Assembly: GCF_041381155.1 (NCBI RefSeq)
Contig: NC_091145.1
Span: forward strand, 36,409,882 to 36,473,881
Direction: 5' to 3'
Length of the DNA: 64,000 bases
Source of the DNA: Argopecten irradians
Lineage: Eukaryota > Mollusca > Bivalvia > Pectinida > Pectinidae
Of this stretch, positions 24,993 through 38,461 are shown piece by piece. Both the position numbers and the translations under genes were made by a program. The notes below the pieces were generated by a model, which saw only the letters and a program-made list of their open reading frames with translations, was not told where the DNA came from and ran no database searches. Position 1 is the stretch's first letter; the number at the start of each line of letters is the position of its first letter.

Positions 24993-25269
24993 CATCCTCG
25001 ATACTCCAGGGGTTGCTATCGCTGACGTTATATCCACCCTTGGACTATCTCATAGTAAAACTGAAGGCAACAAAAGACACATGAGAATTTGATCCTTTGA
25101 TGCTCATTAAAAGAATAGTATAACGATACACTGTGATTAACTATGTTGGTTTGAAGTTGGTGGTTTCTCTCTCTTTAATCCTCAAAGGAAGTCTGTGTAG
25201 GCTTTACTATGAGATATTCCAGGGGTGGTTATTACGTCAGTGATAGTAACCCCTGGAGTATCAAGGATG
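24993..25269. mobile_element. Foldback MITE, second good copy
   Basis: It starts catcctcgatactccagggg and ends cccctggagtatcaaggatg, about 277 bp. The internal blocks ttggactatctcatagtaaa and gatcctttgatgctcatta match the 21326 copy. A broken 'cctcgatactg' lies just before it. The rest of 23086-25680 shows no gene I can support. Confidence 0.85.
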
Positions 25270-25680
25270 CGGTACTGCTGATCCAGAAACCAAAGTACAT
25301 TCCCTGATGGTCTGATTTACAAAGATCTTGTTACTTTCGATCCACAAAGTCGAGTGCATTCCTTCATTGGTTCTTTTGATTCATGAATATTTCCATTGGT
25401 GACTAGTACACTGACTCCCAAAACTTAGCTGATAGAAGTACGGCATTGCTACTTTTCCATCTCATCACGAACATTGGCAAAATACGTAATATCAAATAAG
25501 ATATATAAATCATATTGCAACAACAGCATGTTGTGGTTCTTTGTCGAAGATGGCATACATCGATGTTTACAAGAAAACAATACTTTCTTTATCATTCATA
25601 ATAAATGTAGTTATGATTGGTCCGAAATAAGAAGTTTTATAATTATTCAGAAATTAGAGGTGATATTATTAGTAAAAAAA

Positions 25681-28600
25681 CAGGGTAGTTATGATGAGAC
25701 AGAAATCAAGGTAGTTATAATTAGACAGAAACCATGGTAGTTATGATTAGTCACAAATCAAGGTAGTTATGATTAGTCACAAATCAGGGTACTTCTGATT
25801 ATACAGAAACCAGGGTAGTTATGATTAGTTAGAAACCAGGGTATTTATGATAAGTACAGAAACCAGGGTAGTTATGATTATACAGAAACCAGGGTAGTTA
25901 TGATTAACAGAAACCAGGTAGTTATGATTAACAGAAAAGGTAGTTATGATTAGACAGAAACCAGGTAGTTATGATTAGACAGAAACCAGGGTAGTTTATG
26001 ATTAGACAGAAACCAGGGTAGTTATGATTAGACAGAAACCAGGGTAGTTATGATTAGACAGAAACCAGGGTAGTTATGATTAGACAGAAACCAGGGTAGT
26101 TATGATTAGACAGAAACCAGGGTAGTTATGATTAGACAGAAACCAGGGTAGTTTATGATTAGACAAAAAGCAGAGTAGTTATGATTAGACAGAAACCAGG
26201 GTAGTTATGATTATACAGAAACCAGGGTAGTTATGATTAGACAGAAACCAGGGTAGTTATGATTAGACAGAAACCAGGGTAGTTATGATTAGACAGAAAC
26301 CAGGGTAGTTATGATTAGACAGAAACCAGGGTAGTTATGATAAGTCAGAAATCAGGGTAGTTATGATTGGATAGAAACCAGGGTAATATGATTAGACAGA
26401 AACCAGGGTAGTTATGATTAGACAGAAACCAGGGTAGTTATGATTAGACAGAAATCAGGGTAGTTATGATTGGATAGAAACCAGGGTAGTTATGATAAGT
26501 CAGAAATCAGGGTCATTATGATTATACAGAAACCAGGGTAGTTATGATTGGACAGAAACCAGGGTAGTTATGATTAGACAGAAATCAGGGTAGTTATGAT
26601 TAGACAGAAACCAGGGTAGTTATGATTAGACAGAAATCAAGGTAGTTATGATTAGACAGAAACCAGGGTAGTTATGATTAGACAGAAACCAGGGTAGTTA
26701 TGATTAGACAGAAACCAGGGTAGTTATGATTAGACAGAAACCAGGGTAGTTATGATTAGACAGAAACCAGGGTAGTTATGATTAGACAGAAACCAGGGTA
26801 GTTATGATAAGACAGAAATCAAGGTAGTTATGATTAGACAGAAACCAGGGTAGTTATGATTAGACAGAAACCAGGGTAGTTATGATTAGACAGAAACCAG
26901 GGTAGTTATGATTAGACAGAAACCAGGGTAGTTATGATTAGACAGAAATCAGGGTAGTTATGATTAGACAGAAACCAGGGTAGTTATGATTAGTCAGAAA
27001 CCAGGGTAGTTATGATTATACAGAAACCAGGGTAGTTATGATTAGACAGAAACCAGGGTAGTTATGATTAGACAGAAACCAGGGTAGTTATGATTAGACA
27101 GAAACCAGGGTAGTTATGATTAGACAGAAACCAGGGTAGTTATGATTAGACAGAAACAGGGTAGTTATGATTATACAGAAACCAGGGTAGTTATGATTAT
27201 ACAGAAAACCAGGGTAGTTATGATTATACAGAAACCAGGGTAGTTATGATTATACAGAAACCAGGGTAGTTATGATTATACAGAAACCAGGGTAGTTATG
27301 ATTAACAGAAATCAGGGTAGTTATGATTAGACAGAAACCAGGGTAGTTATGATTAGACAGAAATCAAGGTAGTTATGATTAGACAGAAACCAGGGTAGTT
27401 ATGATTAGACAGAAACCAGGGTAGTTATGATTAGACAGAAACCAGGGTAGTTATGATTAGACAGAAACCAGGGTAGTTATGATTAGTACAGAAACCAGGG
27501 TAGTTATGATTAGACAGAAATCAGGGTAGTTATGATTATACAGAAACAGGGTAGTTTATGATTATACAGAAACCAGGGTAGTTATGATTATACAGAAACC
27601 AGGGTAGTTATGATTATACAGAAACCAGGGTAGTTATGATTATACAGAAACCAGGGTAGTTATGATTAGACAGAAACCAGGGTAGTTATGATTAGACAGA
27701 AACCAGGGTAGTTATGATTAGACAGAAACCAGGGTAGTTATGATTAGACAGAAACCAGGGTAGTTATGATTAGACAGAAATCAAGGTAGTTATGATTAGA
27801 CAGAAACCAGGGTAGTTATGATTAGACAGAAACCAGGGTAGTTATGATTAGACAGAAACCAGGGTAGTTATGATTAGACAAGAAACCAGGGTAGTTATGA
27901 TTAGACAGAAACCAGGGTAGTTATGATTAGACAGAAACCAGGGTAGTTATGATTAGACAGAAACCAGGGTAGTTATGATTAGACAGAAACCAGGGTAGTT
28001 ATGATTAGACAGAAACCAGGGTAGTTATGATTATACAGAAACCAGGGTAGTTATGATTAGACAGAAACCAGGGTAGTTATGATTAACAGAAACCAGGGTA
28101 GTTATGATTATACAGAAACCAGGGTAGTTATGATTATACAGAAACCAGGGTAGTTATGATTATACAGAAACCAGGGTAGTTATGATTAGACAGAAACCAG
28201 GGTAGTTATGATTAGACAGAAACCAGGGTAGTTATGATTAAGAAACAGGTATATAAGACAGAAACCAGGGTAGTTATGATTAGACAGAAACCAGGGTAGT
28301 TATGATTAGACAGAAACCAGGGTAGTTATGATTATACAGAAACCAGGGTAGTTATGATTAGACAGAAACCAGGGTAGTTATGATTAGACAGAAATCAAGG
28401 TAGTTATGATTAGACAGAAACCAGGGTAGTTATGATTAGACAGAAACCAGGGTAGTTATGATTAGACAGAAACCAGGGTAGTTATGATTAGACAGAAACC
28501 AGGGTAGTTATGATTAGACAGAAATCAGGGTAGTTATGATTAGACAGAAATCAGGGTAGTTATGATTAGACAGAAACCAGGGTAGTTATGATTAGACAGA

Positions 28601-31600
28601 AACCAGGGTAGTTATGATAAGACAGAAACCAGGGTAGTTATGATAAGACAGAAACCAGGGTAGTTATGATTAGACAGAAAAAGGGTAGTTATGATTAGAC
28701 AGAAACCAGGGTAGTTATGATTAGACAAAACCAGGGTAGTTATGATTAGACAAAAACCAGGGTAGTTATGATTAGACAGAAATAGGTAGTTATGATTAGA
28801 CAGAAAACCAGGGTAGTTATGATTAGACAGAAATCAGGGTAGTTATGATTAGACAGAAACCAGGGTAGTTATGATGATTAGACAGAAACCAGGGTAGTTA
28901 TGATTAGTCAGAAATCAGGGTCATTATGATTATACAGAAACCAGGGTAGTTATGATAGGACAGAAATCAAGGTAGTTATGATTAGACAGAAACCAGGGTA
29001 GTTATGATTAGACAGAAATCAGGGTAGTTATGATTAGACAGAAATCAGGGTAGTTATGATTAGACAGAAATCAGGGTAGTTATGATTAGACAGAAATCAG
29101 GGTAGTTATGATTAGACAGAAACCAGGGTAGTTATGATTAGACAGAAACCAGGGTAGTTATGATTAGACAGAAATCAGGGTAGTTATGATTAGACAGAAA
29201 CCAGGGTAGTTATGATTAGACAGAAACCAGGGTAGTTATGATTAGACAGAAATCAGGGTAGTTATGATTAGACAGAAATCAGGGTAGTTATGATTAGACA
29301 GAAACCAGGGTAGTTATGATTAGACAGAAACCAGGGTAGTTATGATTAGACAGAAACCAGGGTAGTTATGATTAGACAGAAATCAGGGTAGTTATGATTA
29401 GACAGAAACCAGGGTAGTTATGATTAGACAGAAATCAGGGTAGTTATGATTAGACAGAAATCAGGTAGTTATGATTAGACAGAAACCAGGGTAGTTATGA
29501 TTAGACAGAAACCAGGGTAGTTATGATTAGACAGAAACAGGTAGTTATGATTAGACAGAAATCAGGGTAGTTATGATTAGACAGAAACCAGGGTAGTTAT
29601 GATTAGACAGAAATCAGGGTAGTTATGATTAGACAGAAACCAGGGTAGTTATGATTAGACAGAAATCAAGGTAGTTATGATTAGACAGAAACCAGGGTAG
29701 TTATGATTAGACAGAAACCAGGGTAGTTATGATTAGACAGAAATCAAGGTAGTTATGATTAGACAGAAATCAAGGTAGTTATGATTAGACAGAAATCAGG
29801 GTAGTTATGATTAGACAGAAACCAGGGTAGTTATGATTAGACAGAAACCAGGGTAGTTATGATTAGACAGAAACCAAGGTAGTTATGATTAGACAGAAAC
29901 CAGGGTAGTTATGATTAGACAGAAATCAAGGTAGTTATGATTAGACAGAAACCAGGGTATTTATGATTAGACAGAAATCATGGTAGTTATGATTAGACAG
30001 AAATCAGGGTAGTTATGATTAGACAGAAATCAGGGTAGTTATGATTAGACAGAAACCAGGGTAGTTATGATTAGACAGAAATCAGGGTAGTTATGATTAG
30101 ACAGAAATCAGGGTAGTTATGATTAGACAGAAATCAGGGTAGTTATGATTAGACAGAAATCAGGGTAGTTATGATTAGACAGAAATCAGGGTAGTTATGA
30201 TTAGACAGAAATCAGGGTAGTTATAGTTTATTAGACAGAAATCAGGGTAGTTATGATTAGACAGAAACCAGGGTAGTTATGATTAGACAGAAATCAGGGT
30301 AGTTATGATTAGACAGAAATCAGGGTAGTTATGATTAGACAGAAATCAGGGTAGTTATGATTAGACAGAAATCAGGGTAGTTATGATTAGACAGAAATCA
30401 GGGTAGTTATGATTAGACAGAAACCAGGGTAGTTATGATTAGACAGAAATCAAGGTAGTTATAATTAGACAGAAACCAGGGTAGTTATGATTAGACAGAA
30501 ACCAGGGTAGTATGATTAGACAGAAATCAGGGTAGTTATGATTAGACAGAAACCAGGGTAGTTATGATTAGACAGAAATCAAGGGTAGTTATGATTAGAC
30601 AGAAATCAGGGTAGTTATGATTAGACAGAAACCAGGGTAGTTATGATTTAGACAGAAATCCAGGGTAGTTATGATTAGACAGAAACCAGGGTAGTTATGA
30701 TTAGACAGAAATCAGGGTAGTTATGATTAGACAGAAACCAGGGTAGTTATGATTAGACAGAAAATCAGGGTAGTTATGATTAGACAGAAATCAGGGTAGT
30801 TATGATTAGACAGAAACCAGGGTAGTTATGATTAGACAGAAATCAAGGTAGTTATGATTAGACAGAAATCAGGGTAGTTATGATTAGACAGAAATCAGGG
30901 TAGTTATGATTAGACAGAAACCAGGGTAGTTATGATTAGACAGAAACCAGGGGTAGAAATCAGGGTAGTTATGATTAGACAGAAACCAGGGTAGTTATGA
31001 TTATTACAGAAATCAGGGTAGTTATGATTAGACAGAAACCAGGGTAGTTATGATTAGACAGAAACCAGGGTAGTTATGATTAGACAGAAATCAGGTAGTT
31101 ATGATTAGACAGAAACCAGGGTAGTTATGATTAGACAGAAACCAGGGTAGTTATGATTAGACAGAAATCAGGGTAGTTATGATTAGACAGAAATCAAGGT
31201 AGTTATGATTAGACAGAAACCAGGGTAGTTATGATTAGACAGAAATCAAGGTAGTTATGATTAGATGATTAGACAGAAATCAGGGTAGTTATGATTAGAC
31301 AGAAACCAGGGTAGTTATGATTAGACAGAAACCAGGGTAGTTATGATTAGACAGAAAATCAGGGTAGTTATATGATTAGACAGAAACCAGGGTAGTTATG
31401 ATTAGACAGAAATCAGGGTAGATTTCAGTAGTTATGATTAGACAGAAACCAAGGGTAGTTATGATTAGACAGAAACCAAGGTAGTTATGATTAGACAGAA
31501 ATCAGGGTAGTTATGATTAGACAGAAATCAGGGTAGTTATGATTAGACAGAAACCAGGGTAGTTATGATTAGACAGAAATCAGGGTAGTTATGATTAGAC

Positions 31601-31847
31601 AGAAATCAGGTAGTTATGATTAGACAGAAATCAAGGTAGTTATGATTAGACAGAAACCAGGGTAGTTATGATTAGACAGAAATCAAGGTAGTTATGATTA
31701 GACAGAAACCAAGGTAGTTATGATTAGACAGAAACCAGGGTAGTTATGATTAGACAGAAATCAGGGTAGTTATGATTAGACAGAAATCAAGGTAGTTATG
31801 ATTAGACAGAAATCAAGGTAGTTATGATTAGACAGAAACCAGGGTTG
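25681..31847 (+). repeat. 6.2-kb minisatellite array, 26-bp unit, about 237 copies
   Basis: The unit contains agacagaaaccagggtag followed by ttatgatt. The 26-bp length is not a multiple of three and the unit carries stops, so it is non-coding. Variants are not evenly spread. The 'gattatacag' subtype clusters near 27170-27300, 27540-27660 and 28080-28170. The 'gaaacc' form dominates the left half, while 'gaaatc' becomes common from about 28900 onward. Degenerate units flank both ends (25610-25680, 31848-31910). It lies between receptor genes A and B, or in a long first intron of gene B if that gene's signal-peptide exon is further upstream. Confidence 0.97.
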
Positions 31848-33051
31848 ACAGTTATGATGGTGTTTTATTGGATACAAACAGAAACCAGGGTGATGTGATT
31901 ATGACATGAACAAACAGAAGGAAACAAGTGACTGTCTGCATCAGATTTTATTCTATTACTCACGCTAGCAGACGACACCCTTTCATCATTGGACCTGCAG
32001 GGCTGTGTGTCGTGATGAGGTAAATAATCAAAACTCTTCCTTAAGGATCTGCTCTGGAGAAAAATCAAAATTGTCTAATGACAAACTTTTTTTCTAATAC
32101 AGATTTTACAGGAATTCACACCAAAGTTTAAAATGTAATGAAAAATAATATTGTAGTGTGCTTGATTTCGAGCTATTATGAATCAAAGATGGTTATTGGA
32201 CGTAAATTGTAATTTTACCGGAATTTTACTGTTTTGAGCACACACACGACAAGCTAAAGCAATACTTTGCAAATCAGTTGTCTGATAACTATGGATATTC
32301 GCAAAATTGACAAAACCAATGCTTTCTTTCAGAAAATCTGATATCACACAGACAACCCATTATTTTTGGCTGTACATGTTACCCCTAACCCCTAATTTTG
32401 AAGATGAAAAAAACCTTGGATTTTTTTTTTACTACAATTTTTGGCAGTTCTTAATGACTAACATTTTCTAAAATTTTGCAGTTCAAAAGAAAAAAAAGTT
32501 GTTGTTTCTAAAACTATCATAAAAACAGGCGATCAATGTACTTGTTTTATGTCCTTATACAAAATTTATTATTTTTCAGCATTTTTGCTAAAAATTCCAA
32601 TAATTTTATCTTATTTTATCTTCAATAAAATGTAAAAAAAAAATTAAACTAATAGGTTATGATTCCAAACTTAAATGCTTATCATTTTCATCTCAGTGAA
32701 CCTAAAAAGGATTTACTGCAAAATTTAACATGATATAGCTAAAAAATGGTGTAGTACCGGCTAATTAAAAAAAAAATATTGAAGTAAAAAGTGTAAAATT
32801 TTATGATAATAAATATCTGTTAGTCTTTAAAAATCGTTAATTGCTTTTCTAATTCAAATTATTAATTTATGAACATAAATAAATATATAAGATAGATAAA
32901 TAAATGAATAAACAATTAAATTAAATTAAAAGAGAATGGATACCGATGGATATTTCATGTTATACTGTAATATATATTTTTATGAGGATGCTTATTTACG
33001 TGTTTAACAGCCAAACTAGAAAATAGATTATCCACATGTATATATTTACAG

Positions 33052-36000
33052 AATGGCGCCGTAGCACTCTGTAGTCTTTCTGAGCCAGACCAAATCTACA
33101 GTAAGAACACTTCTCTTTATTATGAAGACAAATACCTGCGCTATTAATGTTGCACATATTTAATGTTTATTGAAGTATTGATATTGGTGTCTCTTTTGAC
33201 CCGAAAGAAAATCTGAGTTACAATTCAGACATATTCAAATAGTTTTGGAAGAAAATGTCCAATTTAAGATGAGTGTTAACATATGGTGATAAAGTAAGCA
33301 AATGTCGATGTGATAACGTGAATTAAATTGTAAACGGATGGTTCTTTCCTGCGTTCCATTGTGTGGCCCGTGAAGTTTCATATGATGACCAGTGTGGTCC
33401 TGCCAAACCTGCCGGATTTAAAGGCTATGTGATGTACTCTCCAGGGAACTACAAGGCAGAACTAAAGTACACCTGGAGGAGTCCGGACGATTGTGAGTGC
33501 ATATTATAGAGTTACCTCCCTTGTGTTAAGGTTCTGATTGTGACGTCAGTAGTTTGCGAGCGTAACGTCATACTTTTCAGAGAAAACAACGGGGATTTAA
33601 ATAACAAAAATAATGACTTCACAATCGAAACCTACCTCCAAGGGATTAATTAAGTAACATGCAAAGACGTAATAATGGATCACCATTAAATGTCACTTTC
33701 CAATAGTTCAGGCGCAATCATATTGTTTTCTAAAACGTCGAGAGTCAACAAGAACATTGCCACATTAACTAAACTTTTTTTACGTTCAAAGGTATTAATG
33801 ATATTGATAGCTGTCTGTACGGTTTATTCCTATTTTTCTGTTTTGGTCTAAGAATTAAGTTTTTATCTGGTTATCTGACAGCATTCTCTATTGCTTATTT
33901 CAATGGAGGTACACATGTATCCAATATTTCTATAGAGATTAAGTATGTTAGTCGAGTCAAATTTCCTGTCTATTAGTTAACAATGTTTAATCCTTGCATA
34001 ATGGTCTTGGCGCCATAAATACTGCTTGAAATTTGAAAACCCATATAGTATCAATATAGTGTTAGTCCATTCTGTCACACAGGAAGTTAGACAATCTGTT
34101 CATTACAGAGATTAAAGTGTGTAATGTGGTGGTCCTGTAAGGATACTATTTGTTTATTTACATCTCAGCCTCAGTAGAGGTCTTGGAAGGATTCCTGATT
34201 GATGTGAACATGCCCAGCAGACTGCTGACGTCCTCGTATCTGTTGAAATTGGACAATTCCTCGGCACATCGCCACTGGGTATGCATGCAAACATTCAACT
34301 TTTATAGATATTCAGAAATATAATCTTAATTATTATTTTCAATAAACCTTTCAATAGTTCTGTAATTATGGCTATCCAAGACCGGCCAAAATCTTACAAT
34401 TAATAGAATATAATGCTAGTATGTGTACATTCATAGAAGGGGAAACAAATTATATTGGATTAAGATTATATTGATACAATGAGATTTATCTATCATTTAA
34501 CACTCAATGTTTAAAAATTTTGATCCTGAAGTATTACAATGATTGAAAACCTATACCTTTTATACCTCAAGACGATAAAAAAATTACTGAAATGAAAATT
34601 ATCATTTTCATATGAGGTATATATTTCGTACAATTAAAACCTATTTCCAAACAAAAAATATGCTATTGATAACTTTGAATGTCATTAAATAAACCTATAC
34701 CCCTTTCCAAAAAAATTTACTCGCGTACTACATTAGTACTTACTACATGTACTGTACTTCCAAGGATTAAATTCCAATCTGCGGGATTACATAGAAAATG
34801 CTGATGTGCGGGTAATGCGGTAACAGGTAACATAAGAAAGTGTGATCGTTAGTGAATTCATCATATTTTATTCAATTCAAGGAATTTTGTTGAAAACACC
34901 AAATACTAATGCATACAACAATTAAAATATAGAAATGTGATAATATGATGAAGAGGTGATATGTATCTCCTTTTATCTTTCAGTCTTACGAAGTGATCTG
35001 TTCGTATAATATTCCAGCTGTTGACGTTGAAGTCTTCGCTCTCTGCCTGAGTCTGCCCAAATGCAAAAATAATAATGCTGAGTACAGTCTTCTCCTCAAC
35101 AGTACGTTCCATAGCAAAGAAGCGTGGCTACGATTGGCCAATTTACATGTTATTTTCTTTAATGATAAAGTCAGTTTTTAGTGGAAAATTACAATTATAA
35201 TTATTCCTTTTTGGCTACCAACAAAACATTCAAGTTTCATAGACGATTAACAGGGTAATCCTTACATCTTAGTGTTGTATCTATATGCTGTTTATTAACA
35301 ACAGTGACTGTTAATAGGACGTTAAACTAACAAAACTCACAACCCCTCATTAAAAACAATACATAGGGTGTTTACAGGACCATATTCCAATCTCTCAGTT
35401 GATTAAGCAAGATGAAATAAGATTTGTACATACTTTTTGTAACGTTCAAAGGTATTAATGATATTGATAGCTGTCTGTACGGTTTATTCCTATTTTTCTG
35501 TTTTGGTCTAAGAATTAAGTTTTTTATCTGGCAGCATTATCTATTGCTTATTTCAATGGAGGTACACATGTATCCAATATTTCTATAGAGATTAAGTATG
35601 TTAGTCGAGTCAAATTTGCTGTCTATTAGTTAACAATGTTTAATCCTTGCATAATGGTCTTGATATAGTATCATATAGTGTTAGTCCATTCTGTCACACA
35701 GGAAGTTAGACAATCTTTTCATTTACAGAGATTAAAGTGTGTAATGTGGTGGTCCTGTAAGGATACTATTTGTTTATTTACATCTCAGCCTCAGTAGAGG
35801 ACTTGGAAGGATTCCTGATTGATGTGAACATGCCCAGCAGACTGCTGACGTCCTCGTATCTGTTGAAATTGGACAATTCCTCGGCACATCGCCACTGGGT
35901 ATGCATGCAAACATTCAGCTTTTATAGGTAATTCAGAAATATAATCTTAATTATTATTTTCAATAAACCTTTCAATAGTTCTGTAATTATGGCTATCCAA

Positions 36001-38455
36001 GACCGGCCAAAATCTTACAAGTAATAGAATATAATGCTAGTATGTGTACATTCATAGAAGGGGAAACAAATTATATTGGATTAAGATTATATTGATACAA
36101 TGAGATTTATCTATCATTTAACACTCAATGTTTAAAAATTTTGATCCTGAAGTATTACAATGATTGAAAACCTATACCTTTTATACCTCAAGACGATAAA
36201 AAAATTACTGAAATGAAAATTATCATTTTCATATGAGGTATATATTTCGTACAATTAAAACCTATTTCCAAACAAAAAATATGCTATTGATAACTTTGAA
36301 TGTCATTAAATAAACCTATACCCCTTTCCAAAAAAAATACTCACGTACTACAATTAGTACTTACTACATGTACTGTACTTCCAAGGATTAAATCGACGCA
36401 TAATCTGCGGGCAATAATAATCATAGAAAATGCATGATTGTGCTTTCCGTGTCTATACGATGATGCGGGTAACGGTAACATAAGAAAGTGTGATCGTTAG
36501 TGAATTCATCATATCTTATCAATTCAAGGAATTTTGTTGAAAACACCAAATTCTAATACATACAACAATTAAAATATAGAAATGTGATAATATGATGAAG
36601 AGGTGATATGTATCTCCATTTATCTTTCAGTCTTACGAAGTGATCTGTTCGTATAATATTCCAGCTGTTGACGTTGAAGTCTTCGCTCTCTGCCTGAGTC
36701 TGCCCAAATGCAAAAATAATAATGCTGAGTACAGTCTTCTCCTCAACAGTACGTTCCATAGCAAAGAAGCGTGGCTACGTTTGGCCAATTTACATGTTAT
36801 TTTCTTTAATGATAAAGTCAGTTTTTAGTGGCAAAATTACAATTATAATTATTCCTTTTTGGCTACCAACAAACATTCAAGTTTCATAGACGATTAACAG
36901 GGTATCCTTACATCGTATTTTTGTATCTATATGCTGTTTATTAACAACAGTGACTGTTAATAGGACGTTAAACTAACAAAACTCACAACCCCTCATTAAA
37001 AACAATACATAGGGTGTTTACAGGACCATATTCCAATCTCTCAGTTGATTAAGCAAGATGAAATAAGATTTGTACATATATTCCATACCTTTAGTAGCGG
37101 TCTATTTCATATTGAAATTATCCTTGAATTAAGTCAACATTAAAATTTCCTGATTTACATCAGTGATGACATTCTGTCCGACAGTTGCACCACATCAATC
37201 GTCCCCTGTACCGACAGTTCAGCAACATCCTAATCCCAATGATGACAACATCCGGTTTCACTCCTCAACAACGGAATGGCTGAGTGCTGCTTCGCCAGAT
37301 GAGGACGGCAAAATCGTACCCTCTACGTCATCAGATCCCGACAAAAACAATGACGTGCCAATATTTGCTGTCGTATTTTCATTTGTGTTGGTGATTTCCA
37401 TAACATGCTTGGTGTGGTTTCTTCGATGGAAAGGTAAATCAAACATGGAAATATTACACTAGACTTTCGACGATGTCACTAAAATGATAAATATCATTAA
37501 TGTACAGACAAATTGTTGATCCTAGGTCACCATTGTTGTTCGGTATTCTGGACATCATCTCTATGTCTTTCTCAAGTTGTAAAACATCAAATCGTCATTT
37601 CGTTGTATTAAGTTATCAAATATTGTTGACCACCAATCAAAGTAATTCCATATATCTGTTTCGCTAATTAAACTCTTTTTATTGGTATCAGTACTGACGT
37701 GCAGACTGAAAAGAGGAGAATCTAATGTTGACAATATCGCAAACAACACCACGCCTGGCGCCAGTGAAATGGATCAAACGGGAATTCCTTGGATTCATAA
37801 GGAACCCAGCAACAGAGACAGGCTTCATATTGAACCCAACAACAGAAACAAGCTTCACATGGAACCCAACAACAGTGGCAGGCTTCACATGGAACCCAAC
37901 AACAGTGGCAGGCTTCATATGGAACCCAACAACAGTGGCACGCTTCACATGGAACCCAACAACAGAGACAGGCTTCATATGGAACCCAACAACAGTGGCA
38001 GGCTTCATATGGAACCCAACAAGACAGATAAAGTTCACATGGAACCCAGCAACAGAGACAGGCTTCATATGGAAAACAACAAAAGAGACAGACTTCACAT
38101 GGTACCCAACAACATATGTATTCTTCAGAACTGTGATACTTATGATGGACATGATAACATGGATTACTCGTATTATCAACACAGTCCATGTCCTATACAT
38201 GGTCACATGCCTTCGATAGAGAAGCCTAGTGGGGTGGATGTTGTTATGGGAGACGTAGATATTAATGCTATATACAGTAAACAAAAAAGACTTCATATTG
38301 CACCATTGCCTGGTGAACCCATACTGATGAGTTACTTACCTAAAGGTGATGAATCACGATCAGTGAACACAGGAGATAGTGATGATGATAACTGTGCCTA
38401 CCCTTCTACTACCATTGAATCCAAATTAATGAAATTAAATGAAGATGTATTTTGA
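33052..38455 (+). CDS. Receptor gene B: paralogue of gene A with duplicated ectodomain exons and a 10-residue-repeat tail; first exon not found
   Basis: Exons: 33052-33100, 33376-33492, 34169-34278, 34984-35101, 35789-35898, 36631-36748, 37164-37433, 37692-38455, joining in one frame of 551 residues. Phases match gene A, and the GFLIDVNMP exon is 110 nt, exactly like gene A's GYRILISIP exon. Ectodomain signals are YTWRSPDD, GFLIDVNMP, YEVICSY and VEVFALCLSLPK (the gene A counterpart is FVYSLPKS). The middle exon pair is present twice in frame. A Ser/Thr/Pro stalk and one membrane helix (FAVVFSFVLVISITCLVWFL) follow. The tail has about ten RLHMEPNNSG-type repeats, then HSPCPIHGHMP, and ends IESKLMKLNEDVF. 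No SEFIR domain. The signal-peptide exon, which should end in phase 0, was not identified upstream of 33052, so this model is 5' incomplete. Confidence 0.7.
33782..37078 (+). repeat. 1.65-kb tandem segmental duplication inside receptor gene B
   Basis: Copy 1 is 33782-35441 and copy 2 is 35442-37078. Both contain the exon pair and their introns. They are nearly identical, with scattered substitutions and small indels, for example ttatctggttatctgacag against ttatctggcag. The first exon differs by one coding base (gtc/gac, Val/Asp); the second exon is identical. Entry and exit phases are both 1, so the duplication keeps the frame. It could instead be two haplotypes assembled in series. Confidence 0.9.
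37802..38101 (+). repeat. Coding 30-bp repeat in the tail of receptor B
   Basis: About ten in-frame copies of a 10-codon unit, EPNNSGRLHM and relatives (NRDRLHM, NRNKLHM, KTDKVHM). Because the unit is a multiple of three and lacks stops, other frames on both strands also stay open, giving 155-202-codon shadows. Confidence 0.92.
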
Positions 38456-38461
38456 AATAAA
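38456..38461 (+). other. AATAAA directly after the stop codon of receptor gene B
   Basis: The hexamer begins at the base after TGA. If used, the 3' untranslated region would be only some 15-35 bases long. Confidence 0.35.

Noticed and set aside
25681..31847. CRISPR-like regular array
   Set aside because: Repeats are contiguous with no unique spacers, and the genome is clearly eukaryotic. It is a minisatellite.
37688..38296. Reverse-strand frames of 155 and 202 codons rich in Cys/Trp/Pro
   Set aside because: Mirror frames of the 30-bp coding repeat in receptor B's tail. The forward frame is supported by splicing phase and the conserved CPIHG motif.
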